DNA from: Larus michahellis
Lineage: Eukaryota; Chordata; Aves; Charadriiformes; Laridae
Direction: 5' to 3'
DNA: 64,000 bases
Assembly (NCBI RefSeq): GCF_964199755.1
Contig: NC_133900.1
Location: 76,306,727 to 76,370,726 of the forward strand
Both the position numbers and the translations under genes were made by a program. Every line of letters starts with the position of its first letter. The stretch's first letter is position 1. Below the pieces are notes generated by a model, which saw nothing but the letters and a program-made list of their open reading frames with translations, had not been told where the DNA came from and searched no databases. This document shows, piece by piece, positions 25,601-40,600 of this stretch.

Positions 25601-28600
25601 TTGCCCCAGCCCAGATGCAGGACCCTGCACTTGGCCTTGTTGAACCTCATGAGGTTCACACAGCCCCACTTCTCGAGCCTGTCCAGTTCCCTCTGGATGG
25701 TATCCCGTCCCTCAGGTGTGTCAGCCGCACCACTCAGCTTGGTGTCATCTGCAAACTTGCTCAGGGTGCACTCGATCCCACTGTCTATGTCACTGATGAA
25801 GATATTGAACAGTACTGGTCACAATACGGACCCCTGTTCTGTTACTGTAGAACAACTTAAAAGTCTGTCCTCTGAAAATTAAGCTGATTCAGAACCTGAC
25901 TTACATAACATATGCTGCTTTCTAACTTACATAGCAATTCCTATAATATTGCTTTTTAAACAAATGTAGGAGTACTGTGAAAAGCTAGACTGAATCCCAT
26001 CAGCTACAAATGCGTCTGTTCTCTGGTCACAATATTTTCCTGCTTTGTCTAAGCCATTAATGAATTCCACAGATTTCAAAAACTCTTTGCAGAACATTCT
26101 TGTTTTCTTCATACTCTTCTCTAAATATTCTTCTTGGATTTTTTTTTTTGTTACATAAATGATTTGTGGTTATCTGAATCCATGTGCAAAGTCCCCTTTT
26201 ATTTGTATGTCTCTTACTTTTCATTATCTACTTTCAAACTATGCCTTTAATGTGCTATCCATCCCAAATACTGAGTCAGAAAAGCATACAAGTCACTAGA
26301 AACAAGTCAGTTTCTACAAGAATTTTAAAATACATTTCAAACAGGCTTCACATGCAAGATATAAAATAATTTAATTTACCTCCTGTAACTTGTGTCCCCT
26401 TATGGGGACAGGCCAAATTAATTTTACATTTAATTTAACTACAAATTAAGTGTGGAGATTACAAAGTTAATAATCTTCTTATTGTGTATGGACATCTTCA
26501 CTTAAGCTAATTTAGTCCATACCTACTTTTCATCTAAAAACTCTTTCCTTCCCAGGTAAAATAACAGTTTCTTTAGAAGATGATGAGGATGCTCCAGGGG
26601 ATCCACTACTTTTTATGTCCCATGTCAGACCAGTTCAACTAGGTATAGTATGGTGGCACAGAAAGATGAAAAACTAAAAAGCAGCATGGCTGTCAGAGCA
26701 CTTTCTGATAGCTTGAATATGCTGTCATTCCATTTCTGATCAATATAGTTTTAAAACAGACACAGCTTTGCACCATCTCCTTCCCAATTTCAGCACTCAG
26801 CAGTCTCACGCATCACAAGATACTGACCACTGTACATGATATAACATCTGCATGACCACCGTTCACATTCAAAACACATCCCATGCTACAGCCTAATCAT
26901 ATCAACCACATTAACCACATTAATTTTGTTAAATGCTAGTGGAAAGTATGCCAAATGGTAGCATGTGATACCCATGTCAACTTGTGGGTTTTCTCTAAGT
27001 CACGTAATTTCTGCTTAAAGCAGCACGAGCCAGGAGAGAGATGCAGAGGTCAGACCTGTCCCACTGAGCAATCCAGATTTGCAGTGGTCTTCAAAGCGAC
27101 CGTGTCCTCTCTCCAAGCAAGGCGTGGTCAGCAATGCTTTAGTCCAACCAACCATACAACAACTCATTTGGAATCTGCCCGTAGTTTTGCTCAGGAAAGT
27201 CATTACGGAGCAAAAGCACAAATCTGGGAAGCCAGAAAGAGGAAGGAGATCCTGGGTGGGAGCCCCTTAAAGGGGCTGCTAAAGGGAATGGAGAAACGTG
27301 AACACATTTTAGGCAGAATTAGGCAACCGATGAGCTGATTCCTTGCCTAGGTAAACAGCAGCACTGTCCTGAATTTCCTACGTGCTCTTTCCATTTTTTA
27401 TATACCCTAACACACATCCCAGTCCAGTTACAACACTTTTCACTACAGAATGTCCGAAGTGCCGTATTGAGGAAGAAAACAAGGCCCCAGCTAAACCTAC
27501 GGCTTTTACCTTACACACTACACCTCTCTTGCCTGGCATAACAAGAAATAAAGGAAGAGACAAGAATCTCACATGGAATTATATGCGCATATATAGAAAC
27601 AAAACTTTTCTTGCAGTATCTGATTCAAATTTTACAGGAATATGTCTGTGTTACTCAGTGCTCTTGCAACACACTGCCACGCAGATTCATTTGGCCTGCT
27701 AAGAAAATCTTAAATTCTGAGAAAGCTGCTTTATACAAAGCCAGCAAAATAACTTCAATTGCATGGACTCTCAAGTAAGCACCGAGACTAAAATGTCTTC
27801 CATTAGTGCCTTTTTTAATTTTAAGATTACAGGCACTATTTCAGACACCACTGAAAAAAAAAAAAGAAGTTGAGCCCTTTGTATCTATATTCCGTAATAT
27901 TTTCGTTTCGTTTCAGCAGATTTCTCATTTTGAGGAAGCTTAGGAAAAAATCTGATATGCCATAAACACATCTTTCATATCAAAAATGAATGTATATCCT
28001 GTCTTAACAATTTTTTTAAACAAATTAGAGCTAAAATACATTTGAGACATAAGGAAAATTTTCACAGTGACCATAACTTTTTTCAAAGCGGTGCTTGTGG
28101 GTGAGATATTTTGAATCAGAATGTTTTCTAAAGGGAATGAGGAACGAACACAGCCACTGTTTTCCACTCTGCGTGCAGCAGAACGAATGAGCAATGCACC
28201 GAGTCACTAGAACTGATTTGAACTAATATCCACAACCGAAAGTGAGCTCAGTTGCAAATGAACTTACTACTGAGAAATACTGGTGTATGTTGGTATACAG
28301 CCATGGCAATTCCTACGGTTGCCTTCACCTGTAAACAAGCATTTTCTTTCACTCCCTCAGGAAGACATGAAGAAAGCATAATTGGTATGTTCCCTGAAAA
28401 TTACCCTCCTCAACAGCGCATCGGTGAGCTGGCTGCTGCAGAGTCACAATTAACACAGGACTAACAGGGAAAAAACGGGTATCTGTTAGTGCACCTTTTT
28501 CGCAACTAGAATGAATTACAGAGACTAGCAAAGAATGCCTCTATCTAGGGCAGGTTTGCCCCCAGACGGGTTATTATATACAACTACACTTGACTGAAGC

Positions 28601-31600
28601 TCTATGTACAAGCCAAGGCCAGGTGTTTTTGCCATCACACAAAGCTCGGTGACTATTAAGTATCCAACCTTTGTAACCTGGCTTGCCCGTTTAGAATAAG
28701 ACACTGGCAAAGGCATTTATCACTTCAGTGTGATTGTAAAAAACTGTGTCAGTTACTGTGCACTTTTGTGTTTGCTCTCTTTGATGAAGCACTGGAATCG
28801 TGGGGGTTTTCTCAAATAGCTGTTTTTGCAAAGATTTAGAAAATGCATGAGAAACCACTTTCCAAACTAATTTGGTAATCAAAAGGAAATCCTAAAGCAA
28901 ATTCATAATTAGAAAGAAGGAAACATTAAAAAAACTGCAAGAGATCATATATCAGTTTTAAGTAATTGCATGGCATCATTTACCTCCTAATACTAAAAAA
29001 CAAAGTTGAAGACTGGAGAAAATAAAAAATATATTAGTTTTGCAGAGTAAGACAACTCAAACTTTATTTTTTACTTAAAAAAAACAAATATTTTTGATTG
29101 ACCCGCCCTGAGAAAGGGGGAGGTACTATGAGAACTGGATTCATTATCACACAAATATGCTTGTATGACTTCAGGCAGAAGTCTCCATTCCTCAGCTCCC
29201 CAACAAAAGGGAGCTTTGTTAAGAGTTAAGGATCGGATTTTTCAGATCCCTACCCAGTTTAAAATTCTCCATGTGTGTAAAACCAAAAGTATGGCATGAA
29301 TGCAGAAAGTTAAGTCTTGATGCTCATGTCAGTGACTCAGGGCCTAATTTACCATTGTGCTAACGCAGCACTTCGTATCTTCCAAAGAGGACTCTTCTCC
29401 TCGCTAAAGTCTGAAGGACAGAACAGCTCATCGGTTATTCTCAAAGGTGTTAGAAGTAAAAGTTTAGTGTATTAGGGCACGGAAGAAAGAAATGTTCCTC
29501 TTAGGTCAATTAAATGTACACACACTATCTTAATATTGGTTTTCAGGAGAAGGCAAAAATTATGTCAGAATTAACAAAAATACCGACAAATTAATAACCA
29601 ATAGCTTGATTTTAATGCCACCTCTGCTCCATCTTTCTCTGGAGAGACAAATCATTAGGAAATAACATACTTCATTCTCATTCTTTCTGTCCTTTCCCCA
29701 CCCTGACCACCCAATGCAGGTAACCCATGTCTGTGTCTCTCCCCTACCCCACGTGATGCAGGTCATGCAACGGCAGCAATAGAGGCTTCCAAAACACCGG
29801 TTTTTATTCCAACAGTAGCAAATGAAGGAGGAAAACACTGGACTGTTAATGAAGTCAGAGCTTTGATATGCGTATGGTCAGACAAAACTATCCAGCAACA
29901 ACTGGAGGGGACAGTGAGAAATAAAAGAATATTTGAACAGGTTGCTGCTAGACTTCAAAAGTTCGGAATTGACAGGGACTGGAAGCAGTGCAGGACAAAA
30001 TATAAAAATCTGAAACATGAATACAAGAGTGTAAAAAGTGCCCAAGACTCAGGGATTGCAAGTAAAAGTATGAAATTTTTTAATGAACTGGATGCTATTC
30101 TGGGGCACAGCACCATGGAACAAGCAAGTAAATCAGATAATGATGAAAGTGAGAGGCCTCCAGAATGGACAGAAGCAAAATCAGAAAAGGATTCCATAGG
30201 TAAGTACTTCATACCCATATATCATTTAAAATTTTTAGTCTTCCAGCTCTAGAGAGACCTTAAGAGTACCAAAAAAAACCACTTTCCTGGGGGTGGGGGT
30301 GGGGGAGTGGCGGGGACAATGAATGTAAATTTATTATTTTGTCCAGTTGTTCACTTTACATTATAACCTAATCTTTCAGAATCACAGAATGGTTCGGGTT
30401 GGAAGGGACCTTAAAGATCATCTAGTTTCAACCCCGAATGATTCTTTTTTTAATAGAATTGAGAAACAAAAAGAGGAAAAAAAAGGTGAAGACATAGGAT
30501 AAGATGAAGTGATACAGAGAGATCATTCCAGTCAAAGTCATGGCAGAAGAGACTTTTCAGCTTAGCTAAAAAAATAGATGGGAGAGATGGTGAGACTGTG
30601 TTACTGGAAAAATGAAGACGTTGAGCAAAAGAAGTCTGTAGTTGTAGACGTTAGTTAAAAAATTAACATTTAAACTGTCTTTCTCTTATGGTCCCCAGTA
30701 GCCCCATCTTACTGGCCTTTGGAGCAAGACTCCCAAACTAGTGAGACAACTATTGTGAAAAGAGCAAAAGGAATAGCATCAAGAATGCTGTCAGAGCTTG
30801 CCTTTATTTTTGTGCGGTTATTGACAAATAACTTGGTAATGGATGGATCAATGCAGAATTAGAGTAGACTGATGAACCTACGCTACCTAGGAGTTAAAAC
30901 ATTTTTTATTGGTATGTACAACCAGAAACAGGCCTGTTGTTTAAGAACAGAATTAAACATAAAACTATTACACAGTAAGCATCCTACACAGAGGATGATA
31001 TTATGGTGGCCAAATATAAGACTAGAAGTTAGTAAAGTAATGGAAGAAGTCAAGAAAGATATAACACAGAGACCATCTCTGGCTGAAAACTACAAGAGCA
31101 TTTTGGGGGAATAGTTACTCTTCAGTTGCGCCTTATAGGCTCTTTACTAATGCATCTACTACTTAGTGCCTGCCGGCATAAGGAGCATCCTGGGTTGGAT
31201 GGATCTTTTGATTTGACACAGCACAGCTGTTCTTATGTAGTACACAAATGCGGTGCCCTAATTAACATAGCATTATTTACGCAGAAATGCCTGGAGACAC
31301 AGGTGAAGAGGACTCTGTTAGTAATATGTCAGAAGAACTACGGGTTGCAGATATAAAGAAAGTTTCTGACTCAGGTAAACTGAAAAGTCTTCTATAATAT
31401 ATAAAACTCTAAATTTAGTAAGTTAAGGTGGATTTCTAAAGTAGGCCCACATAGTAATGATGGTTACAAAATGCAGAGGCCTAAAGAACTTTTAAGGAGA
31501 TGATAACGTCATAGCGATAACCATACTTTCAATAAATACAGGCATACTTGCACATTTACAACGCTCTGCCAAATTTGATAAAAACAGTCTAGTAAGTAAT

Positions 31601-34600
31601 CTTTTCAAAGATTCGTGACCCAAGATGTAAAGAAGAAACTATTGGTCTAAGCAAGTTGAGTGCAATGTATTACTGCATTTACTTTTACTTAAACTATATC
31701 TTCCCAAGGATTAGAATTGTTCAGTCTCCTGTGCATAAACTAATACAGCATTTTTTCACAATAGAATGTGATCAGTATTTAATATAACTGTGTACACTCT
31801 TATGTCAGGGGATGAAAACTTCATTTAAGAGTATCACTACTAGCACTGAGTGTGAAGGTCATACACTCTTTAAAAACAAAAATGTTTTACACCTGAAAGC
31901 ATAAATTTCAGGGGAAATGGAAATTTAACATTCAGGTAGAGACACATGAAAGTTTCGAAGACTAATGGGCTTGACTGTCCACAGCAGAGGACTTCATAAT
32001 CTCTTTCAGTAGCATGAGGCAGAATATGTGGTCTAAATTAGGCGTTATGGAGTAATCCTACAGAATTTAAAATGGTCTAACGTGAACTTGGAAGATTTTA
32101 ATGTCAAATTAAAAATCTTCTGACAGATGATGTTACTGTAAATACTTCTCCAGAGAATCTGGCAGCTCTGCATACAGCAAAAGAAACAGCCATGACATGG
32201 TTGATCATGAGAGGTAATTTGAGGTATAGTGGACAGTAGTGTTGTTTTACTATTCGAGAGCAATTACATTTATTAATTTAAATTTACTAATAAAGAAATA
32301 TGTAACTGGCCTTTTACTAAATCACCATAGGCACTTGAGGCATTCATTAGAGAAAAACAGATTGTCATGAAAAGTGCATTGCCTATATAGGGACCGCATT
32401 TTGAGAGAGACAAAATATGTAAGAAATCACAAATAGTACTTTGTGGGATCCAATTAAAACTACTTGTAAAATGCATAAAATTCCATTTCTCCAAACCAGT
32501 AACTAAAATTACAACATATGCACAAACAGTTGTTAAGACACTGTAATAATACATAGCTTCAGCAGTGCCACTAAACTGTCATTTGACATAGTTTGCAGCT
32601 GCCTGCAGCTGTGTAATATTGTAACTTTTTGGATTGCAATCTTCCAAACGAGTTATTTACGATAAAGTTAACTGAATACTTAAAGTAAAGTTTTGAGTAC
32701 TCATTTTTGACACCTTAACAGTCCTTTAGGATAAGTGTTAGGTGTTAGGCGTAAATAGCTTACCTTGGTTATCATTTCCCTTGTCAAATATATGTATTTT
32801 AACTGCATATTTTGTTTGTTTTGGGTAATTGTAATTGCAATCTGATTTTGTGGGGAAAGATTAAAATAGCAAGTTTTTCAGAAGCCTATCCACTCTAAAG
32901 ACTACTGTTCAAACTTCTGTGGGGAAAAAAAGGCAAAACCACAGCACTGCCTCATGAAGAGATGCAGTTTCAGTTTCCAAAATTCTTTCCCTCATTCCCA
33001 AATGAACAATACAGACTCAAATAATTTTATCACAGGTGGTAAAAAACACCAAGACTTTAATGTTATTAATGGTAATGTAATTAGGCATTATATAGAGCAG
33101 AGAAAAGATGCACACTTTTGATGTTACAATACCATGGAGACCCTTTATTCTCTAATCGTGGTACGTGCTTCCTAGACAGTTCAAATAAATTCAAAGTGTG
33201 AAACTGGTAAGTGAAGTGATTGTATGTACCTTTATATTCACAAATTTACTTGCTGATAAATAGCGAAAAAGATAGTCAGGCAGGGACACCGTATTACAGT
33301 GGTTCTTAGATATCAGTAGGTGTCTGACAATCGATAGCCTTTAGGATGTGACTTCTTAAAGACTACTCCATATTCAACAGAACTTCTGTAGAAAATTGCT
33401 TCTCAACAGGCATGTAATTATAATTTATATATACATACTCATGTGACTAAAAAAAATTGGTAAAAAGAATAATTTGACAAAAATAAGAATTTAGAGATTC
33501 TGTTACCCTTGTATCAGGGTACCTTCCTAATTAGTACATGGAGTTAATGTACTCTGCAGTCAGAGTTATGCATACACTTGTCTAGATATATACTAGCTAG
33601 CCTGGGCAGACGTCTAATTTCTGGCAACAGCAGCTTTGTAGATACACAGAGGTGCCGAAGCTCCCTTAGAAGCACATGTGCTTCTCGCGATCTTATGTGT
33701 GGATCTGTGTTATCAACCACATAACACTGTCACCACTGACAAACTTTACAAACCGTTCAATCAGGTTTGCCATACTCTAGTAAGGAAAAAATTAAAATGT
33801 TATTACTTAGAAGACAAATGCAGCAGTTTCAGGAAAATACCTAGTTATTTAATGTTTCATGGGATTGTTTTTCTCCTCTGCCCACATGTATTCATTCCTC
33901 AAAGAGCAGCAAATGCCCACCCGAGAAGGAAAAGACAGAGGTAAATAAATCCTTATACATTCTTCTACAGACTGTAACAGTTTACTGCAGTTTCTCTGGA
34001 GCACTGCCCTGGAGTAGTTTTCTCAGCAGGCTGGCCTGCAGAGGGTGCAAGAGCATCATAGCAATCACAAACCCATTTCATTTTTAGCAAAAGCAGCCTA
34101 GGAGAGGCTAGCGGCGTCACTGTAAATTTTTCTCCTTTCTGGTAAAAAATACCCATATTAAACCAATCTGGAAATAAAATCTTAATTTAGCCATTTTGAC
34201 TGATGTTTTCTATTTCATGGGATCACTTTTAAGGACAGTTAATTCCAGAAATCTGTTCAGAATATCCAATTGCTTCAGTTAGCACAGTAGTCAGTCAATT
34301 CAGACTCCATCTACATGTACATTCCGCACGTGTCAGACTTTGCGGTATGACCACAGACTGTATACAGGTGTTTGATTAAATCTGAAGTGCCAGGGAACAA
34401 CAGTGGAGATGAAAACAAGATTCTAAAGAATGACAGTAGCCTGATGTTCTTAAAAAAAAAAATTTACAGCAAGTATTTTGTTTTAAACAAATTACTTTTC
34501 TTGCCATTATTTTTTAGGATTTCTGGTGCCCCACATACTTTACTATATGTCCCTCTCAGAACAAATTTGGAATAAGTCATGACACCACCAAGATATATTC

Positions 34601-37600
34601 CTAATCAAGGGATTTTTAAAAATCTGTTGTTTAAAGTTAAGATCTTAAGTTGGTACGTACCCGGGCACTTATGTTGGCTTGAACACTTACTGCTGTGTGC
34701 TTAGAATTTTAAAATGTGCAGATATAAGGTCCAAAGATACATATGCCCTAGGCTGGCATGAAGCAGTGTTTCAGAGAAGTGCAGAAGTTCTTTATTATTC
34801 ACTGACTTAGCCCAAGGCATACTTGAGCCACGGACACAAACTCCTGTCTGTGCATCCAGAGCCGTCTGCATCCAGCCTCACAGATCAGGGAGAGATGGCA
34901 GCAACTCTGCAAACTGTTGGGAGAGTAAATACAGGCCACACACTGAAAAAATTTCCCTAGCTTTGACATTCACCACTCCCCTTTTACAATATACAAGACA
35001 CACATGAGAGAAAGGATTAGGAGACAAATTACTAATCTTGCCTCGAGAGCCAGAAAACGGGATAAATAGTGACAGTGACAGAGTGCCAAAAGAGAACAGA
35101 GCTTGTATCAGTCTGAGCGGGTACAAGGAAAGACTGCAACAGCATTGCTCTGGTGGCCTTGTGAGCAACGCTTCAAACACAAAGTAGAGATTAAACATAT
35201 TTGCTGGCAACCGTCTATAGCTTCACTAAACAATGTGGACGGAGCCACTGTGTTTTAGCCGTGCCAGAAACTGTCGATGGTTTGTTCTCTTTGGCTCCGT
35301 CTTGCTCTCCTCATGCCCTCCCTCCAAAAACGCTGAACAGTGGCTTAGAAAAAAAAGCCAGGCTCCCTACCCACATTCTTGGCTTGCCAAAGAAAAAAAA
35401 TAAATAAAAAGGCACATGATGCTGGTCACATCATAAAGAACGTCTAGTGCAAACAAGGCTGTATTGATTTGGGGGGTAATTTTTAATAAAATGGCTCTAG
35501 ATTATGGTTTGTTGCTCAATGTTTAGGGACAATATTCTTGAATGGACTGAGAATAGGCCAGGAGCCAGAAACTGCTGTCATCGATCCGCAGTGTGGCCTT
35601 CACTATTTAATCTCTGTACAGCAGTGACCTCACCTGGAAATGAGGATCGGAAAGACCACTTGCATCATCCACCCGTCCATCCCAGGGCGGAGGGGTGGAT
35701 TTCTCCCTTAAACACCAGCGAGCCAATGGCAGAGGAGCGGAGCTCTCCTCCCCATGGAGTGGAGCCCAGGGACACCTCTGTCACCCTGCTCTATGCTGTC
35801 CACCCTGCCAAGCCACAGCAGAGGGGATGCTCTGAGGACAGGCATTTAGTACTTTGTCTTTATCACGCAGGCAGACAGCCTTGCAGATCAATTGTCCAGG
35901 CACAGGACCCTGATGCAATGCCAGGACCCTTGCCCCTTTTGGGGCTAATTCAGTGACTTTTGGCATCAGCCACTTGGGAGTCTTTCAGTAATTTCAGTAT
36001 GTGTTGAAGCACCCCTTATGAAAGTCACCATCTTGCTGCTTCTGCTGCGTAGATGTTCACCAGTTACTACATACCTTACAGCCACAATCAGCGAACCATT
36101 CTACAAACCTGATCCAGGTTTAAATAACTTTAGACTTTGCATATTTAATTCATAAACTTATGCAACTGTTAGGTGGTGTTCTCGATTTATTTTAATATGT
36201 AAGTGTATAAACTCTGCTCTTAAGCCCACTGCTTTTTAGAATAGTTTGGGCTGGAAGGGACCTTTAAAGGTCATCTAGTCCCACCCCCCTGCAATGAGCA
36301 GGGACATCTTCAACTAGATCAGTTGCTCAGAGCCCCGTCCAACCTGACCTTGGGATGTTTGCAGGGATGGGGCATCTACCACCTCTCTGGGCAACCTGTG
36401 CCAGTGTTTCATCACCCTCATCGTAAAAAACTTTTTCCTTAGTCTAAATCTACCTTCTTTTAGTTTAAAACCATCACCTCTTGTCCTATCACTTCGGACA
36501 GCTTTGATGGCAGCTCTGATGTATTACGAGATTAAATCTTTAACAACGGTTATCATTAATGGCAGTCTGAAGTTATTGATCCTCACGACATAACTCAAGA
36601 CCTGTTTAGTTAATAAGAACTCTCTAAATTATTTTTTTTTACAGAAATCCTTGAAGACGATGGGGACTTTGCCAGCTCCACCCCGGCAGCTCCGGAAGCT
36701 ACACAAATAAAGAAGGAGACGATTGACATAGGTAGGTCAAGACTTTGTGTCTTGATGGTTGTAACAGCACATTCTACTTTACTAGCGACTGCGGGTTTGT
36801 AAGGTTCATGTGTTATTCCTGCACATTGTACTCATTCTACTTCTAGGTTAAGATAAAATCTGGGGTTTTTTTGATTTCATATTGCAAAAATGCATAAACA
36901 CTTATTTCTCCCTCCCTCAATTAATAACAAGATCTTATTTTCCCAGACATCATACTCCTCATTATGCTAGATGTGATAAGTCTGCGTTTGATTATGACAT
37001 AAATACTGTTCTTTCTCATACACAGTTGCTAGAAATGATAAACCGGAGAGCTAAATAGCTGTCTCAGAAACACTGAACATTTTATGCCTTGTCCATTTTT
37101 TCAAACTGCTTCATGACGGTGCATTTAATTTCAGACCATTCACTATCAAACAACTGCCACAAATATTCTGAATTATTTTACAAGTTAAACTGAAATCGGA
37201 GCCTCAGCAATATGTAGAAGTCATACAGTCAGTGACAAGTATTCAGGAGAAGATTTGTTTTATTAAAAACGTTAAAATTTAACATTAGAATAATTAGAAT
37301 ACAGTAGGGATATAAATCTTCTTGAATAAATGAGCACAGAACCATGGAAGGTTGTGAAAAAAAGGCATCAGAGGAAATAACCATTACATTAAAATCTATT
37401 GACCTGACAGCCTAGGTCAAAGTATACTTTACAGTAGTGCTGTTTACACCCAGAAATTAATGGAAAGAATAAAAAACACTATTATAATGATTCTGTGAAC
37501 AACAATTCTTTGCCCTTTTACAATGAAATTTCTACCATAAGAATATTTCTATTGTGTGCATCAATATTTCTGTGATCCAGAGTTTCCTTCTCAGCAATTA

Positions 37601-40600
37601 TGTTATCCGGAGTTTGGGTGTTGAGACACGCTACCCAACGCAGCTTTTACAACAGTTTGCGTATGCTGATCTTGATTATGAAAGACAACTGTAAGGCGTA
37701 TGGCACTGAGGACAACATCAGAGCAATGCCACCACAGCAATGACACGCAGGAACACAAGTTACGTTGAGGATAAAGCAAATCTGCGTCCCTGAAAGTTCA
37801 GAGACATAGCGAAGTCACACTTAACGCAAAGAGAAGAGTTCATACACAATGACACAGGATAAAACGTCGTGCAGATCGACTGCCTTATACACGCAAATTC
37901 CCTGTTCCTGTCATGTAATACCCAATTGAGGATAGCAATCACGCAAGTCAGCAGAACACAAGTGCCATTGCCAAAGGCAGAAAGAGATTAGAGAGCCAGC
38001 ATAATTGAGAGAATGAGCACATAAATGGAAGCCATGCATTTTTTTGGTAATAGTGTAAAAAAAAAACAAACTCCTGCTTCGTTTTGGCCCAAAATTGTAT
38101 TTCCGATAGCTCCAAGTGTTAAAGGAAGATGGAAACATTTTCTTAAGAGTTATGGGGTAGCCTATTTATGAAAAAACACTTTTTTTCTAGTACCAAGTAA
38201 ATCACACACTTATGAGACTATAATTCCTGATTCTAAGTTTTCCATAGGTATCAAATTTATTCCTGCATATGGTTTATGAAAACAAGTATTTACCAAATCA
38301 CTTAAGAGAAAGCAAGTTATAAAGCAGATATGAATTCCAAGTACTACTCTGTGCATATGTTAGCAAGTACCATTATAGAAAGCACATCAAAAGAACCACT
38401 GCTTATTTACCAACAATCTCTTATTTCTAACAGAGTCTAAACCATGCACTCAGTTTTTCAAAATGTGAGCAATATTTACTTCTACCCTTTACCAAAAACT
38501 GTATTAAAGATAATTGGTCTATGACATCCCCTACCAAAATGCTGAGAACTGGTCTTTTTCTCCCTCCCAACCCAGAAAGTAATTCCACACAAAAATGAAC
38601 TTTCAGCCTCGGATAAGCATGAGGAAATGAGCCCAAAGCCAGCAGAGCTGCGAAATAGATGATTTCCAGGATTCTGAGGGCTCCTGAATTTTACTTCTGA
38701 AGGGAATAGTTTTTACGCTGTGAAAGAGTGCAATTCTAGTATACTCTCAGCTCTGCAGAAGGAAAAAAAACCTGGCATGTAAACATGCATAAAAATAATA
38801 TAATGATGTTTCTGTCCTGTTAAGGATGGAATTTTGAAGATAACTCAGATGCTGGTAGAATAAAAAATAGTTCTTCTGTCTTCCCTGTTGTGTCATTTAA
38901 TCCACACAGAAAGGTTTCAGATAGAGCCATCCCTACATATAGGAAGTGCAATTTAAGCTGAGGCTAAAGATTTCCACAAAAGCATTAATGAATTGTTTAC
39001 TTTACGATTTTTCTTTTGCTTGTGTTATCTCCATAATAAAAGCTCTGTATCCGAGACTAGCCTTACACCCAAAAGTAAACAAACACGGCTGTCTGCTAAA
39101 GGAAGGCAAAAGGACAACCTTCCTCAGCAAAGTCTAGCATCCCGACCTGCCCTGGCTCCCGGGATCAGGGAAAGGCACACCTCAGAGCCCAGCTTTGAAA
39201 CCCACCATGGTAGCTTACTAAAATGGACTTGAAACCACTTTTTTTGTGGTTAAACGGAGTCCTGAATAGAGGAGAATGGGTAGGAATAAGGAGGGAAGGT
39301 CTCTTTTCAGTTTCTTCGCAGTCACACTGCATGCAGGTTTGCCGCAGGCTCCTGTGCCTCTCATTCTTCCTCATCACATCCAAACCACCTGCACAGCTCC
39401 CAGACTTGAGAGGGGACAGTGGCCTTCTAGGGCCCAAGTCCCTGCTCATTCCGTGTTATCAGCAGGGGAGACGGCATGGCCCCATGAAGGGAAGGGCTGC
39501 CGTCCAAGCCCTGTTCGGAGGGAGTGAATCCGCAGACACGTGCCCTTACAAATGGCCCCAGAGCCTCCCCAAGCCTGCCCTACCCCACATCTGGAAGGCA
39601 CACCTGTGCTAATTGAGGTGTACAAACATGTTATGCAAATTGACTTACATGTGAGATATAAACTATCCACATACGCCTACGTGCTTAATCAAGTACTTTA
39701 AATTTGTGTTGCTACCTTTTGGAGAATGTAGGGGCAGAAGGATAGATAGGGCTTATGACAAATGCCAATAAATAATTTGATTTAGGGAGGTACGTGGCAG
39801 AAGACTTGTTAGAACTAATGGGTTACAGTAATGGGTTATGACATTTTTAATTGAAGATATGTGTCACCTGCAGAGGATGGCAATAATATTAGCAATTTAT
39901 TTGTCTAAATCCAGGTCTGTTTTATTTAAAACTGTTTCTATAGATGATGATTCTATAAGCACTACCTCAGAAGACAGATCTTGTACGCCAGTAGCAAAAC
40001 GGATAGTCGGGACAGGTGAGTATTAATTTCCATGCATTTATTCTGAAACAAAATCACATTGTAATTTCGGTACCAAAACTGGAGCACCCAGATCTCCACT
40101 GTAAACACAGCTCTACTTTTCTACTTCTGACTCCAGTCTAGCTTTATCACTAAACTTAAAAACTAGTTTCATAGCTCTGTTCCCTGTCATGAACAAAACT
40201 TGCATTAATACCGTAGTTCAACTTTGCATTCTATACTTATCTGATGAGCAGCATCTGCCTACTTCCAAACACGTAGGTAAGATTTTTTTCTTCTATTGAA
40301 TTCCCAGTAGCATTTTCATTTGTATGATATTTTTCCTTGCCATTCTAATTTGAAACTGTACTGGAAAGACATTTTCTTATCACTGATGTTATATTGTTGC
40401 TTTTAAAGCTTAAGGCCTATTGCTTTCCTGCATATAGCACTGGGATACATCTGTCTAATTTGACAACAGCAGCAACAAAATTACACTGAGAAAATGTGGT
40501 ATTTTATATGCCTTGGAGAAACAAGAGATTTCATTTGCTACATATTTTGCATACTTAATCAAAATGTTATCATGTATGGATATTAACATTGCAAAGTTAA

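Noticed and set aside
27449..27650. Possible nested-gene exon with a Cys-x-x-Cys motif after cttttcactacag
   Set aside because: The frame is open in phase 1 but there is no convincing phase-1 donor, and no acidic-linker or Myb/SANT character.
35504..35956. 150-codon + strand ORF in nested gene intron 5
   Set aside because: GC-richer than its surroundings but without motif, acceptor/donor pair in phase 1, or similarity I recognise.
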